Source: Hoplostethus atlanticus (taxonomy: Eukaryota > Chordata > Actinopteri > Trachichthyiformes > Trachichthyidae). Taken from it: a stretch of 64,000 bases of DNA. Made by a program: the position numbers and the translations under genes. The notes under the pieces were generated by a model that did no database searches, was not told the origin of the DNA, and saw only the letters and a program-made list of their open reading frames with translations. Position 1 is the stretch's first letter; each line of letters starts with the position of its first letter. The DNA lies in the NCBI GenBank assembly GCA_034670405.1, contig JAXDDX010000059.1, forward strand, positions 2,407,501 to 2,471,500, given 5' to 3'. Of this stretch, positions 40,554-53,224 are shown piece after piece.

Positions 40554-42353
40554 GTCTTACACTTTGATTTTGTTTGTGTTTGTGTGTACTGTATCTCTCC
40601 ATCTTCCTGCCTGTGTCTCCCTATATAATGTTATTGTCAACAAAGAAGTTTTTAAAAGGCTTTGATTGCTCACTGGTGTATTATAATAGTTTACGTCCCC
40701 TTAAGTAGAAACCAGGCAATAGTATGAATGTATTTAACATTCAATATTGTGGAATAAAAAGAGTTAGGGTTGGGAAAATACTTCATATAAAAACATCACA
40801 GAACACACACAGTTGATTTATTACATAGATTAGACAACAGTTCATCCTTTCAGGTATCTGTGACTTTGATGTTACACTTCTCCTAGTGTTAAAATCATTT
40901 ACAAATATGATTTGCTCCATTGTTGTAGTAGAAAAAATGTGTGAACCCTTGTGTGAACTTATCACTTATCACTACTTGTGAATTGCCGGCCCACAATGCA
41001 ATGTGTCATGTGCTATAGTCTTATACTATAATCACTATTTAGAATAACAAATACTAGTCACTGTCAGAGTGACAGAGTGAGTTGTGAAAATCACCATTAC
41101 ACAATTATATCAGTTGACTTGCAAGTATCTTTTATAAGTCTTACAGTTTTATAGTTATCAGGCTATAAAAGAGCAAAAGAGAAACCATTCTGCTTGTTCT
41201 GTGGTCATTTTGGAAAAACCCCTGTATAATTTACAAATGTGTTACTGGTAAAATGAGAGGAAGAAGACAAAAGGGAAGTTGCTCACCACTTATCAATACT
41301 GAGGAGACCGCATAAAACACTTGAGGACATTCAATTGACAAGTATTCCCTCATCCTAACCATAACCTCAGCCATAACCACATTACCCCAGCCTTAACCTG
41401 ACCCTATTCTAACCCTGACACAAATCCTAACCCCTAAACCTTAAATGAGCCTAAACATTCTCACTTTGGGAGGTTTTCCTCATGATTTAATCTACCTTTT
41501 TAATCTACCTTTGGACTTTTTATAGCATTCTGTTCTGAATAATCTACAGTATTGTCTCACCCTTTCACACGACCCACTCGATCAATAATACTCAGAGAAA
41601 TAGAATTCAGGTATGAGATAGAGAGCAGAAAATACTCGTATACTAGTATTTGATTTGGAGTCATCAGATGAATGAAATACTGATTCTGGCTACTAAGCTT
41701 GAGTTACTGAAATCACACTCATACATATAAATAACAAATTCAATTGACTTCAGGTGACCAATGAGTGCGTAGAAGGTGATGACGCAGTGTATGAACTGAA
41801 CAGTAAACAGGTTTAAATCAAATCAAATCAAACAAACACATTTTATTTGTATAGCCCTCAATGCCTATATTTCAGACATATGTGGCAGGACGTTACTATT
41901 GCTTGATAAACTTATCATTGTAATTGCCCTGCTTATGAGTGCTGAGTTATTTGTCTCTCCACTCAAATCGATTCTTGAGTGTGATCTCAGCCAAGGCTTT
42001 AGCGAAATACATTACATCTGACGAGTACATAAATACACAAAGACAGGTATACATTTAGGTAGTATTTATTATTAAATGGATAATCATGGAGACAGTCAAG
42101 TAGGAAGCAAGAAGCATTGAGCATTTAAAAAATAATTTTCTTCTGGCAAAAACACTCTAATCCTTACTGGATAGCACAGCTGTTATCTGAAATTCATGCA
42201 AGAGGAGACAATCTATTATTTTATAGGTCAATGTGCTGCACTGGTATGTGAATGTGCGACGCCAACGCAGTAGAAATCTTGAATCTTTAACATAATCTCT
42301 ACTGTGTAGATTTTATCCTGGTCCAGCAGTAGCCTTAGGGAGCAGGGTAAACA
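40554..42353. other. Intergenic between trypsin E and the Siglec-like gene
   Basis: No gene recognised. Near 41340-41460 there are degenerate CCTAACC-like motifs, and near 41818-41860 a LINE-tail-like AAATC repeat. No further Ig, transmembrane or signalling exon for the adjacent Siglec-like gene was found. Confidence 0.5.
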
Positions 42354-43553
42354 TCACTGGAGCTCCACGGGGTCTCCCTCCTTCACAGTAGCCTCTGTAT
42401 GGACAGTAAACATGTAACACAAGACGTTTAACAACATATTCAGTTCATTTAGAAGTTCTGCAGCTCGTAAATGTTTAGAGAACAGTATGATATAACACTA
42501 ATTCATTCATTCAGTGATACTAACATGCACAGTAGAAATGGATAATCCTATTCTGTCAGCTAATGCACTATCGGCTCACCTTTAAATTTGAGAGTTGTGG
42601 AGGTCGTCACCCGTTTCCCTCCTCTGTACATCACCGTGCAATCCAAAGACTTGTTATGGTGAGTGGGTAGAGGACGAAATGTCAGGGTGGATGTTGCTTC
42701 CCACTCCCAGTTATTCAGCCTCTTTGACTGGACTTTGGTCGTTCCAGCGTGACTCCAGGCGAAAAGAGGGCGAAAAGTTGGGCAGGAATGAGACGCAGAG
42801 CAGGAGGCAGATACTGCACCCAACGTCGATTCATCACTCAGACGCAGAGCAGGAGCCTTTGGAGAGCCTGCTTGAAATAAAGGGTTGAATATTATACCAA
42901 CAAGATTCACAATCTAATGGATACATCCTGAAAAGGTTTTTGTTCTGCTTCGATGCATCTCCTTAAAAATAATCAGAATAATCTACACATTGTTCAAATA
43001 TCCGATTGATGACTAGGAGCAATACTCACGCATCACCTCAATGGATACCCTGTGCTTTTTGTAGGAGAAGCTTCTGTAGTCTGGCATGACAATCCTGAAA
43101 TAGAACGGGCCAACATCACTGGGCCTGATGCCATCAAGCTGCACGGTGCAGTTAAGTGATTTTACGTCGCCCAGCATTTGGGCTCGCTTTCTGTATTCCC
43201 GGGCCACTGGCCACCTGCGATCGTCACTTGAGACCATTTTCTCTCCGGTTATCCAGAATCCTTTAAACCTTCTAATGATCTGCTTTGGGAAGGGGTCGGG
43301 GTAGCTGTAGGTACAAGGAATAACCACACAGGACCCTTCCAGGGCAGAAATCTTCTGGGGCATGTTTGCTCTCCAGGCCCTGGAGGAGAACCGGACACCA
43401 TGGATCACTGAAGACAGAAAAGAACATTTACACATGAATCCTTTATCCTTGGTGTAGAGAGCAATATTAATTAGAATTGAATCTGAGAGCAGGAGACTCA
43501 CCATTTAACCAACCATTCAACAGCAGAAAAGAAAACACAAGTTTCAGCTCCAT
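42354..43553 (-). pseudogene. Siglec/MAG-like Ig-domain gene, truncated
   Basis: Resembles sialic-acid-binding Ig lectins, closest in feel to MAG. Exons on the minus strand: 43553-43502 (signal peptide MELKLVFSFLLLNGW), 43407-43030 (V-set), 42867-42580 (C2-set; an acceptor 3 bases earlier is possible), 42394-42354 (start of another C2 domain). All junctions are phase 1, as usual for Ig genes. The V-set has ANMPQKISALEGSCVVIPC and, on the F strand, FYFRIV, whose Arg corresponds to the sialic-acid-binding Arg of Siglecs. Domain 2 has SASCSAS and DCTVMY cysteines. The fourth exon reads VKEGDPVELQ and then TGA where the domain's first Cys would be. No transmembrane or tyrosine-motif exon was seen. 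This is either a pseudogene, a fragment of a larger family, or a secreted two-domain lectin. Confidence 0.7.
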
Positions 43554-45510
43554 CACAGATGCCTGAGGAAGTGAAATGGCAAATTAAATTAAAACGACGA
43601 GAAATAAAGAACTTTTTGTGTTTAAATTATGTCTCTCACAATATTATTTATATACTGCATATCAATTCTTCACTCACCTCGAAATTGGGTTGTTTTAGAT
43701 AGTTGAAATGAGCTCTTAACAGGGTAAATGAGGTTCACTCTCCCATGCCTTTTCATGTCAGATGAATTTATATAGTCTGATCCATCCCCGCCCCCCAAAA
43801 ATGGATACTTACAAAGTTTTTTGACTTGTTAAGATTCATTATATTTACACAGCGAACAGCACAAGGCTATAAAGAACAAGTTGTTGCAGTATGTAATCAC
43901 CTTTTGGTATTTATTGTTGCAAAATTGTTAACCTTGACTGAAATTCTCATGAGATAGAAAGAAATTTCACTGAACACAGAATTCCAGCCATCCAAAGACG
44001 TTACCGTTAGCTTACACAATGTATGAGGTAAATGCATGATATTGTTGTGTGAGTTGTTGTTGTTGAGTTTCAATTTTGAGCAATTTTGATTCTGCTCACC
44101 TCAGCTGACCCAGAAACAAGGATTAAAAAGTAAAAGATAGATAGTAAAAGTAAATCAGATTGAATTTGTTTTCATAACACTGCAATACGATTAACCAACA
44201 AATCCCATAATAAAATCTTATGGACGCATCAACGTTTCAATGTCAAGATATTGTTTGTTAGTGGAGTGGAGTACAAGCCCTTGGACACGTTTGGTTCTCA
44301 TGGATTAAGGCTTTAAAGCTCAAAATGATGCAAATCTAAGTTTGCGATCCATTTCTGTCATTTGCTCTTCAGATAACACGGTGCTACAATATATTTACAT
44401 GGTGGCAACATTGTTTAACTGCTAACAGGAAGCTGAACTGGTTATGGCAGGAACTAATCTTCTCAGCACATATACAGGGCAGATCTAATAAATCGTGAAG
44501 AGTTCAACTGATTCATTTCACCTTGAAAAATATGACATGTTGATACTTCATGTGCCCCCAGGGGTGAAGGCTCGGGCAACCTCCTCATCACTTATGCTGC
44601 TTTTCATCCAGGTAAACAACACATTAGACATACCTGTCTTTCTTTCTCTCCTGTTGCTTCTCATCTATTTCTGTGCAGAATATCTCTCTTCGGTCATCTC
44701 TTTCTTCCTTTTTCACTTGCACCTCTTTATTTAATCCAATTTTTGCCACTCAGATTGAGTTCACTCTAGCCTTTGTCCTTCTATGCAGCCACACAAGCAG
44801 CTACACCATTATGGACGAGTCTACTTGTTGGCAAATATCAATTGTGTTGTGACAGCCATGTATTAGTTAATGTCACATTCAGTGAGGTATCTGCATGGAC
44901 AGTAAAACATGTACAATTGTAATAACTGTATCCCTTCAATCAACAAAACATTTAACAGCAAATTCAGTTCTATGCAAGTGTTGATTATTTAGAAAACAGA
45001 ATGGCTTGAAAAGTATCATAGGCATGCTCTAATTATTGAACAACTGTTGGTCTGAAGTAGCAGAGAAACCTTAGAAATGCAGGGTCAGCTTTATAATACT
45101 AGTACTTTAACAGTCTGATAGCAGTCAGGAAGCTATTGTTGTCGAGTGAGCGATGGTGAAGCCAGTGCGCAGTATTCAGGATGTTGGATACAACCAAGGC
45201 CAAGGAGCTGTGCAACTATTCCCAACCAAACTGACACACTGAAAAAGAGTAAGAGAACGCTATTTTAATTGTAACAACATAAATGTTTGGAGACTTCATT
45301 TAACAACTATATCTTGAAACACACCTCTTGGCTTGGCTTGATGTTCTGCTCAAATGTGCGTAATATCCAGAATCCTCTCGGACAACAGATTGGGACCTGT
45401 GAAAATGTGACGTTGTGATATTCTACCCTGCAGGTTAATGGCATTGTCTGTAAATATGGAGAAAATATTGACTTAACACTTGACAGTAGCCTTATTCTAG
45501 CGTATTAACC

Positions 45511-45567
45511 TACACACCCCGTGTGTGTATGTGACAAATAAAGTTCTTGAATCTTGAATCTTGAAAA
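45511..45567 (+). mobile_element. Retroposon tail with TTGAATC repeats
   Basis: GTGACAAATAAAGTTCTTGA followed by tandem ATCTTGA units is a common fish SINE/LINE 3' end. Confidence 0.5.
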
Positions 45568-46194
45568 CCTAAAGTGTATTACTAATAATCGGTATCAGTA
45601 TCGGCCCTGAAAAAAAAAAAAATCGGTCGACCCCTAATAATGGTCATCCTTCATTATTTAATGAGTTATTTACTTAAGTAGTCACAGTTCTAGTTATTTA
45701 ATAGGATTTGAAATTTTACATTTTTGCTTGGGACATCGCCATTGATAATTTAATGTTCAAGAAATCTGTAATTCTGCTTTTTCATTTTTCATGTCTGGAG
45801 ACATGAAGTAATTTCAAGCAATTTCTAACTTCATGTTTTTTTTAAAAAACATCGATGAATGGGATAAAGAGCAATAAGCAGGATGTTTTTCATCCACCGC
45901 TATCAGCTGGCCGACTGATGTGGAAAGCAATTGCATTTTAAGACAATTTGCAAACACTGGTTTTTAGAAATGGAATTTCCAAGGTTGAGAAGTACAACAA
46001 GTAAGCGTTTAGCCTGCCACGCTGTGGTCATGATGACTTACACTAGCTGTTCATGAAGCCACCAACGTGATGTGTTAAGTCCTCGATGACCTCCAGTCAC
46101 GTGCTCTCTGCATCTTTTCCAGACTGTGTGTTAGTTAGTTTATAATCTGTATCACATTGTTTCTGTAACATTTCAGGCATGAATAAAGGGCTGC

Positions 46195-46377
46195 CCATTT
46201 CAACATTAAAATCATAATTTTAAGATTTGCCTTTATTTGGACAGTTAATAGAGGAGAGACAGACAGGAAATGACATGTGACTAGAAGGGATGACATGTGA
46301 GTAACGTCCCGGGTCGGACTCGAACCCAGGACGTGCTTACATGGCATGCAGCGTGGACCCCGAGCCACCAGGACGCC
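46195..46377 (-). mobile_element. tRNA-derived SINE
   Basis: On the minus strand it begins GGGGCGTCCTGGTGGCTCGG, with an A-box-like segment, then a B box GGGTTCGAGTCC, a unique body and an A/T-rich tail. It is not a functional tRNA gene, since no cloverleaf or anticodon arm could be fitted. Confidence 0.75.
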
Positions 46378-47356
46378 CCTGTCATAACCTTCTAATGTAC
46401 CGTCACGTAATGTCTGTTAATAAAAACATTCTGATTTGATATGGACTCCCCATCCATTGGAGCAGGTCATCAGAGGTCATTTCAGGCTACATGGAAGCTT
46501 TTCTAGGCCTCGGTAAGGGGAGTGCATCTCAGGACTAGTCATCATTCCGTGCCGTGTCTTGGACACTTGGCTGCTTCCAGGACTGTCAGTGTGGCACTTG
46601 TCGTGGAAAATTGCCTGTAAGCGCTCAGAACTCTTGAAATAACACACAAAACATTGACAGGTTGAAGTATAAAAATATATTGTATACAGATATATTGGAG
46701 AGAGAAAGACCTCGTCACAGGTCCCACAGAGAGTCAAAATCTCTCTATGCTCTCTCTCTCTGAAAGTCAGCTCACTACAGCCTTTATAGTTTCTTTAGAA
46801 ACAAAGAAGTCTCTCATGATTGGTTCTCTTATGCTTAGATAACATGTTTAACATGGTTCATCCTATAGGCTCTCTCCACATAGCAGTGGTCTGGTCAAGG
46901 TCAGATTTATGACTTCCTTGTAGGGCCTCATTGGCTTACTCTGCAACATCAGGCACATGTTCATGGCACACATGACACATGTCTGTGGCAACACAGCATC
47001 AGTACAACCTGACAGTGTCATTTTATCTCTTCATGCCTCCCTCCAAACAGTCTCTCCTCTCTGTTCATCTTGTGTCTCTCTCTCTTTCTCTGTTGGATCA
47101 TCCTCCTCTAAAACAATGTTGAGCATCGTAAGGCCAAGCTGGGCTGAAGGAAGATGGCTAGATCCCCCTGAGTCAAGCCATAACATAAAAGAGACAGACA
47201 ACAAGAGACCTCTCTACAGTGTCAGCTAAATGTCTAAAATGTAAAAGTACAGTGTATTTGCAATGGTTTGGTTTTGCTAACACTTCATGCATGCCAGCAA
47301 AGACTTTAACTAGAAAAGGTTACATTTTCTGAAGAAAGTTTGTGTGCTTGCTTAAG

Positions 47357-47446
47357 CGAGAGAGAGAGAGAGAGAAAGAAAGAGACAGAGAGAGGGGGGG
47401 GGGGGGGGGGAGAGAAGAGAGACAGAGACAGGAGAGAGAGAGAGAC

Positions 47447-47486
<40 letters not shown>

Positions 47487-47618
47487 AGAGAGACAGCGAG
47501 AGAGAGGGGGAGGGAGAGAAGAGAGACAGAAGGGAGAGAGAGAGAAATAGAGAGAGAGAGCGAGAGAGGGAGAGAGAGAGAGAGAGAGAGAGAGGGACAC
47601 TGCTAGTAGTTGAAGTAT

Positions 47619-47660
<42 letters not shown>

Positions 47661-47689
47661 AGAGAAAGAGAGAGAGAGACTGCTAGTAG
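47357..47689. repeat. GA-rich tract (polypurine)
   Basis: More than 300 bp of GA repeats with a G run at about 47394-47410. The short motif CTGCTAGTAGTTGAAGTATT occurs twice (about 47600 and 47681). Open frames across it are low-complexity artefacts. Confidence 0.93.
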
Positions 47690-48009
47690 TTGAAGTATTA
47701 ACAGAAATAGTGGTAGTATTTACAGCTGTAGTAATAGGATTGAAAAGTGTAATAGAAATCATACTATTACACATAGTATTAAAAGTATAGTTGTAATAAT
47801 TATTTGGATGGATACTTACTTATATCATCATTATGCCTAAAATATCCAAAACTTCTAATACCCCTTGAGTTATGAAAAATGGTTTAGCTGAGTCGGCTGT
47901 GTCACGTCAGGAATTGAAAACCATAGAGCAGCAAGACGGGGTGAAAAATACATCAAATTTCCAGGAGTGCTGGAAGAGAAAAGAAAGCAAGGAAAGGTGA
48001 AGTTACAGT

Positions 48010-48365
48010 ACAATCGAAGTCTTTAAGTCAAGGCTAAAAACCCATTTATTCTCTTTATCATTTGATCAGCCTTGAGGGAGTGGCTCAGTCTCTTCTCAGA
48101 GTAAGGCCAGACCAGTTAGCTCAGCTCAGGTTCCTGCTGATGGATTCTAGCATCCTGCCTACTATTCTCCTGGTCTAGCTGCTCCTGTCCACTGACGCTG
48201 GTCAAGATCTGGATATCCCACCCAAATAAACTTTTATGCACTGTATATACGCTGCTTGCCCTAACTCGGCATCTATTGCATGTCCTACTAGGACGGCATA
48301 AGAAAAAGCTTTTTATAACGCATTCCTATAGGGCCAAAATATTGCAAATTAAATTAAATTGCAGA
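48010..48365 (+). mobile_element. Non-LTR retrotransposon 3' fragment
   Basis: AGTCTTTAAGTCAAGGCTAA, then CCCATTTATTCTC, and an AAATTAAATT tail is a pattern typical of fish LINE 3' ends. Boundaries are approximate. Confidence 0.5.
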
Positions 48366-49079
48366 AAAAGTACAAGTGTAATCAAAAATTTGAAAAAGAG
48401 ATGCTGATTCCAGACTATGCTGAATTTTTCAGTTTGAACGGTGTTGATTGTTTTCCAATACATTCTGTTTGTTTTGTGATGGCTTCAAAGACCTAATTAA
48501 TTGTAGTCAGAATTAATTAAAATCTTGTCTATTTGGAAATCAACATCTTGTCCCACCACCGTCAAAAAAAAAGACCCGCTTTATCACGAAAGATCCTCTG
48601 TATGATCATTTGTCACTTGAGACTTGTTTCTTGTTTGCAGCGGTAACAAACCCACAACAACATATTGGGTAATAACATATTCAATTAAGCTACTTCACAT
48701 ATGGTCATTAAAAAAAACTTTTTTGAAGTGCTAGTTCTGTCCTAGTTTTCCACTGTGAAAGCCAGAGCCTGGTCAGGGTCTGTGAGAGAGGCTCCACCTG
48801 GCACCGCGGCTGGGGGCCACATCTAGGTCAGGATGAAGATTACAACCTGTACACAAACATGGTGTACTGTACTATAGTACACCATGTCCCAGAACACACT
48901 GGGATCAGGTAAAAACTACAAAAAAGACAGCCTGAAGTTGCAAGTCAGTTTTTGTTACAGAATAAAGCACCATTTTTGGAGTACGGTCCCAATAAGTCCA
49001 TTAAAGTCTAACATTAGAAGAACTTGTACTAAGCGTGATGCATTTCTTCTCATGTCCATCAATACTCTTCCAGGGTCTT

Positions 49080-49146
49080 GATTGGTCAACAAAAACAGGG
49101 GTGTGTCTTCATGACAGTTGGTGGGGGTAAAGCAGTGCATAAAAAG
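49080..49146 (+). promoter_or_regulatory. Proximal promoter of trypsin F (inverted CCAAT and TATA)
   Basis: GATTGGTC starts at 49080, GGGGTGTGTCTTC follows, and ATAAAAAG is at 49139-49146. Order and spacing match gene E. Confidence 0.7.
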
Positions 49147-49182
49147 CAGGCACAGGTCCAGAAAATCTCTCATCCACCAATC

Positions 49183-50763
49183 ATGAAGTCTCTGGTCTTT
49201 GCTCTGCTCCTAGGAGCTGTCTGTAAGTATGACACCTCATTTATAGAACAAACCTGCGTCTGGGGCAACTTTCAGCAAGCATCTCAGACTATCTAACCTA
49301 GGATAAATTATGCCTTTCAGGTTCTAAATCAGTGGCCAAAGAAATCTAGCATGTATGTGCACAAATGACACCAAGGCAGATTCCTGTACATTTATTGTAT
49401 TTGGCGTGATTCAAGATTAGTATTTGTATTCTGGGAGGTTTTTTGTACTATTTCAAAATTATGTGCAGACGTAGAATAAATCATTCCTTGAAATTTGATG
49501 TAAGGGACTGCATAAATTGAAAATGAAACTGATTGTTGCTCATTTCTGGGCTTGGATATTTGAGTATTAACTTTGTAACTCAGACTATGGATGCTATGGG
49601 TATAAATATATATATATATATATAATATTATGTGTTTTCAGTTGCCTTGGAAGATGACAAGATCGTCGGAGGACGTGAGTGCAGGCCTCATTCCCAGCCC
49701 CACCAGGTGTCTCTGAACTCTGGCTACCACTTCTGTGGCGGCTCCCTGGTCAACAAGAACTGGGTTGTGTCTGCTGCCCACTGCTACAAGTCGTAAGTGC
49801 TCCTCAAAAAATACTTTCAAAACTACAAAACAAAAATGATTTCTTTCACTGATACCTTTTACCACTCTTTTAGCAAAATGGACATTGTTCTTGGTGATCA
49901 CAACCGTTGGTTTATGGATGGCAATGAGCAGATCATTTCTGCTGCCCGTGTAATCCCTCATCCCAACTATGAGTCCTGGCTGGTTAACAATGACATCATG
50001 CTGATCAAGCTGAGCAAGCCTGCCACCATCAATGAGTATGTGAAGCCTGTGGCTCTGCCCACTAGCTGTGCCCCGGCTGGCACCATGTGCACAGTCTCTG
50101 GTTGGGGTGTGACGATGAGCTCCTGTGAGTGCCACTAGCATTGAATACTTTCTCAATGAAGGGCTTCTGTGTTTGATTCTTATTTTTAAATTGTCTGTCC
50201 TCTTTCCTCCCTTTCTCTTCTATCTCTTTGTGTCTGTGGGTCTACATCTTCATAGCCGCTGACAGCAACAGGCTGCAGTGCCTGGACATCCCCATCCTGT
50301 CTGAGGAGGTCTGTGACAACTCCTATCCTGGCATGCTCACCGAAGCCATGTTCTGTGCTGGATACCTGGAGGGAGGCAAGGACTCCTGCCAGGTGTGTAT
50401 CTCACTGGTATCACTCCAACAGGCACACAGCATTCATGACTTGCTTAGAGTTTACAATAGCATTGATGTTGAGATTGAGCACCTAAATATTGGTCCAATT
50501 GCTTGTCTCTCTCAGGGCGACTCTGGTGGCCCTGTTGTGTGTAACGGCCAGCTGCAGGGTGTTGTGTCCTGGGGCTTTGGGTGTGCTGAGAGGAACCACC
50601 CCTGGTATCTATGCTAAGGTAATATGTTTTCTATTCATTTATTTGTATTTTATTTTATGTCTCATGATGTTTACAATGAGTCTTTCCACTTACGTCTCTC
50701 TTTCTCCTGCATCAGACCTGCATTTTCACTGAGTGGCTGCAGAACACCATGGCCAGTTACTAA
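49183..50763 (+). pseudogene. Trypsinogen F (group I), one-base frameshift in exon 5
   Basis: Six exons: 49183-49222, 49642-49792, 49874-50124, 50256-50392, 50516-50618, 50716-50763. The signal peptide starts MKSLVFALLLGAV. Propeptide LEDDK before IVGG; triad in SAAHC, NNDIML, GDSGGP; Asp189 in GGKDSC. Exon 5 is 103 bases where the paralogues have 102. An extra C in CACCCC near 50597-50603 turns the paralogous NYPGVYAK stretch out of frame and gives TAA just before the donor. The last exon still reads WLQNTMASY in the original frame. The calcium loop is divergent (GDHNRWFMDGNEQ). As a homopolymer indel, this may be a sequencing error; if so the gene is functional but distinct from C and D. 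Confidence 0.85.
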
Positions 50764-50861
50764 AAGTCTGGTCCAATCCTACCTCCAGTACAGCTGTCAT
50801 GCCACGACAACCATGTGCATATGAACTTCTACATATTGTAATGGAGTTTAAAATGAAATCA

Positions 50862-50867
50862 AATAAA
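50862..50867 (+). terminator. Trypsin F polyadenylation signal
   Basis: AATAAA about 100 bp after the stop codon. Confidence 0.7.
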
Positions 50868-52051
50868 ATTGTAACATTTAGATTTGACCCTGTGTTTTTG
50901 GTTTGTATCTCTCTCTCTCTCTCTCTGATCATCAGCTTATGAATTTACATCTCTTGTAATGAAATTAAATATCATTTAGTCTTTTTGAAAACCTATTATA
51001 AATTGTTGACATTTTATTATCCCTCAAAGTATATTCCACCAATGTCAGTAGTGTTATAATGCACCAATGAATGCTAAAGTGCAAAAATTCATTAGGTGAA
51101 CATTTCCCCTAAGTAGATGGCATGGTGCCTCAGTGGATAGTCCCAGGTTCGATGTTCTCCCTTCGTTCATGTGGGTTTCCTCTGGGTGCTCCAGTTTCCT
51201 TCCAAAGACGTGCAATTCAGGTTGAAATTGTATGGACATGTGTGTTAGTGATTGTCTGTCAATCCTGTGTTTCCCTGCTTTCCACCCAATGTATGCTGGG
51301 ATAGGCTCCAGCCCCCCTGTCACCTTGATTAGGGATAAGCAGGTAAAGAAAATTAGTCAATGACATTTCCCCTAACTGATCTAGGAATAAAAAAACAATT
51401 TATATTTCATATTAATGTATACAATGTTTCAGTAGGTTTATTATAGGAATTCAATTTTATATACATACATACATATATATATATATATGTAAAAGTTTAA
51501 TTAAGACATTGCTGAAAGTTGATTTTGTGTTAGTAATTAAATTTGAAGGTAGTGCATTTAAAAAAATCTAATTTGGCCGGTTTGATGCATTTAAACTGGG
51601 AAGCCTTCAGTCATCAGGTTTGCATAATTTCGGGTCTAGTACTGTGGCTGTCTTCGATTCCATTCCATAAATACTGTTTTAACTCAATAGTAGTAGTAAA
51701 AACAAACGTATTAATAACGACAGAAAATGATATTCAGCATGATTTCCCAAGTATCACTTACAGCTCCGTCAGTTTTTCAGCTTCTGCTACAGCTCGTCAG
51801 CGGAACGGTCGTTCACGAGTTTAACGGCCAGGTCGGACAAAGCTGACGACGCACAACCAATGTCAAAACTAACAAAGTACACATGGACGTAATCGACCCC
51901 GGGATTTGTCCTTAGACTAAAACGTAAACTTTGTCATCCGCAGCCAGCAGGGTTTGAACAAATACAAAGTTTACAACCGCGTGTTGCATTTTAAGTTGTT
52001 TGGTTTCCGTTTATGTGTTGCGGCCTCTTGTAGGCGAATCTATCGGGCAAG
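50868..52051. other. Intergenic between trypsin F and mrpl17
   Basis: Contains the retroposon at 51118-51352, an (AT)n run near 51470-51488 and, in the last 300 bp, the presumed mrpl17 promoter (more CpG-rich). No other gene. Confidence 0.6.
51118..51352 (+). mobile_element. SINE/LINE-type retroposon fragment
   Basis: It carries CCCAGGTTCGATGTTCTCCC, then GTGGGTTTCCTCTGGGTGCT and a GGATAAGCAGGTAAAGAAAA end, the conserved core and tail of a very common fish retroposon. Confidence 0.75.
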
Positions 52052-53224
52052 ATGCGGCTTACGTTGCAGATGTTGATTTCCCACGGACGAGTGGCTCGGA
52101 AGATGGGTCTGGGCCCCGAGTCCCGGATCAACATGCTTCGGAACATCCTTACGGGACTCGTCCGCCACGAAAGGATAGAAACCACCATGGCCCGAGCAGA
52201 TGAAGTTCGCTTCTATGCGGAAAAGGTGACGACATGGTGATGCCTTTAGCTAGCTGGCTAGCCGCTACAGTGATACATCAACTCAGTGATTCCCAAACGT
52301 TTTTCAAATCAAGGACCCCTGAACAGATAGTTTAGACCACAGACCCCCATTTGATGAAGGTTATGTCGAACAGTTTTGGTGTTAGAGTAGAGTAATTTAA
52401 AATGGAATCATGTTGCTGCCTGTAGGTGAGGGAACAACAGCAGTGTGAAGAGCTAAACCTCAGTATAGTCATCATCATGTACTATGTCTACTGAATGACA
52501 TAAATGTGAAATGCAACTATAACTTCCTTTTCCCCTCAAGGACCCCTGGGGGCCCCAGACCGTAGTGTGGAAACCACTGCTGCAACTTACAGCTTGTGTT
52601 TTAAAGACTCAGTCACAGAATATTGTTCTTTCCTTGTGCTCTTGACTAACATCATGTAGTTTGACTCACCTAGTCCTATTTAATGTGGTGCAGTAAGCAA
52701 CATCTTTCTGAAGTTAATTCCCCATTTGTTATACGCACCATGGTTTTGACTATGTGTTTCTGTTTCCAAGTTGATTGACTATGCCAAAAAGGGCGACACT
52801 GATCAGAAGGCGATGAAAATGGCCAGCTTCTGGCTGACGGTACGTATAACAGTTGCCTTACCTTCAACTCTTGTCAACTTTTTGAAGTCACACAACTCTT
52901 GTCACTGTTTTTCAATATCATTTAGTCAATGTAAATTGGTTGTTTATTGAATCTGCTTCCTCTCTGCAGGAAAAGGATCTGGTCCCAAAGCTCTTTAAGG
53001 TCCTTGCTCCCAGGTTTGAGACCCAGCCGCAGGGCTATACCCGGATGGCACGTCTTCCCAACAGGAAGAACTTGGACAGAGCTAAGATGGCTGTACTGGA
53101 GTACAAAGGAAACCCCTTCCCACCTCTCTACCCTGTCAAAAAAGAGAATGAACTGACTCTCATCAACCAGCTGCTCAAAGGCTATAGAGAGGAGAAGGCA
53201 CAACAGTTTGCAGCCAAAGCTTAA
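52052..53224 (+). CDS. mrpl17: mrpl17, mitochondrial large-ribosomal-subunit protein bL17m
   Basis: Component of the mitochondrial 39S ribosomal subunit. Exons: 52052-52225, 52771-52839, 52970-53224; 165 residues, near the human length of 175. All junctions are phase 0. The N-terminal signature [18 protein letters not shown] and then [13 protein letters not shown] are the bL17 family hallmarks. Exon 3 has [20 protein letters not shown] and [13 protein letters not shown]. The ATG at 52052 gives [12 protein letters not shown], aligning with the human MRLSVAAAISHG. The exon 2 acceptor is CCAAG. Unrelated to the neighbouring protease cluster. Confidence 0.95.

Larger units (their letters stand above)
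43554..49079. other. Intergenic between Siglec-like gene and trypsin F
   Basis: No gene supported. It holds scattered transposon fragments, listed separately, and a long GA tract. A short piece near 45590-45645, with ATCGGTCGACCCCTA, looks like the end of an hAT-type element. Confidence 0.55.

Noticed and set aside
41340..41460. CCTAACC-rich segment resembling telomeric repeat
   Set aside because: Degenerate and short; not a telomere array, probably simple-sequence drift.
46310..46377. Possible tRNA gene (B-box GGTTCGAGTCC)
   Set aside because: No cloverleaf could be built; the context and tail are those of a tRNA-derived SINE.
47340..47774. Arg/Glu-rich and Ser/Leu-rich frames in the GA tract
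   Set aside because: Pure dinucleotide-repeat artefacts on both strands.
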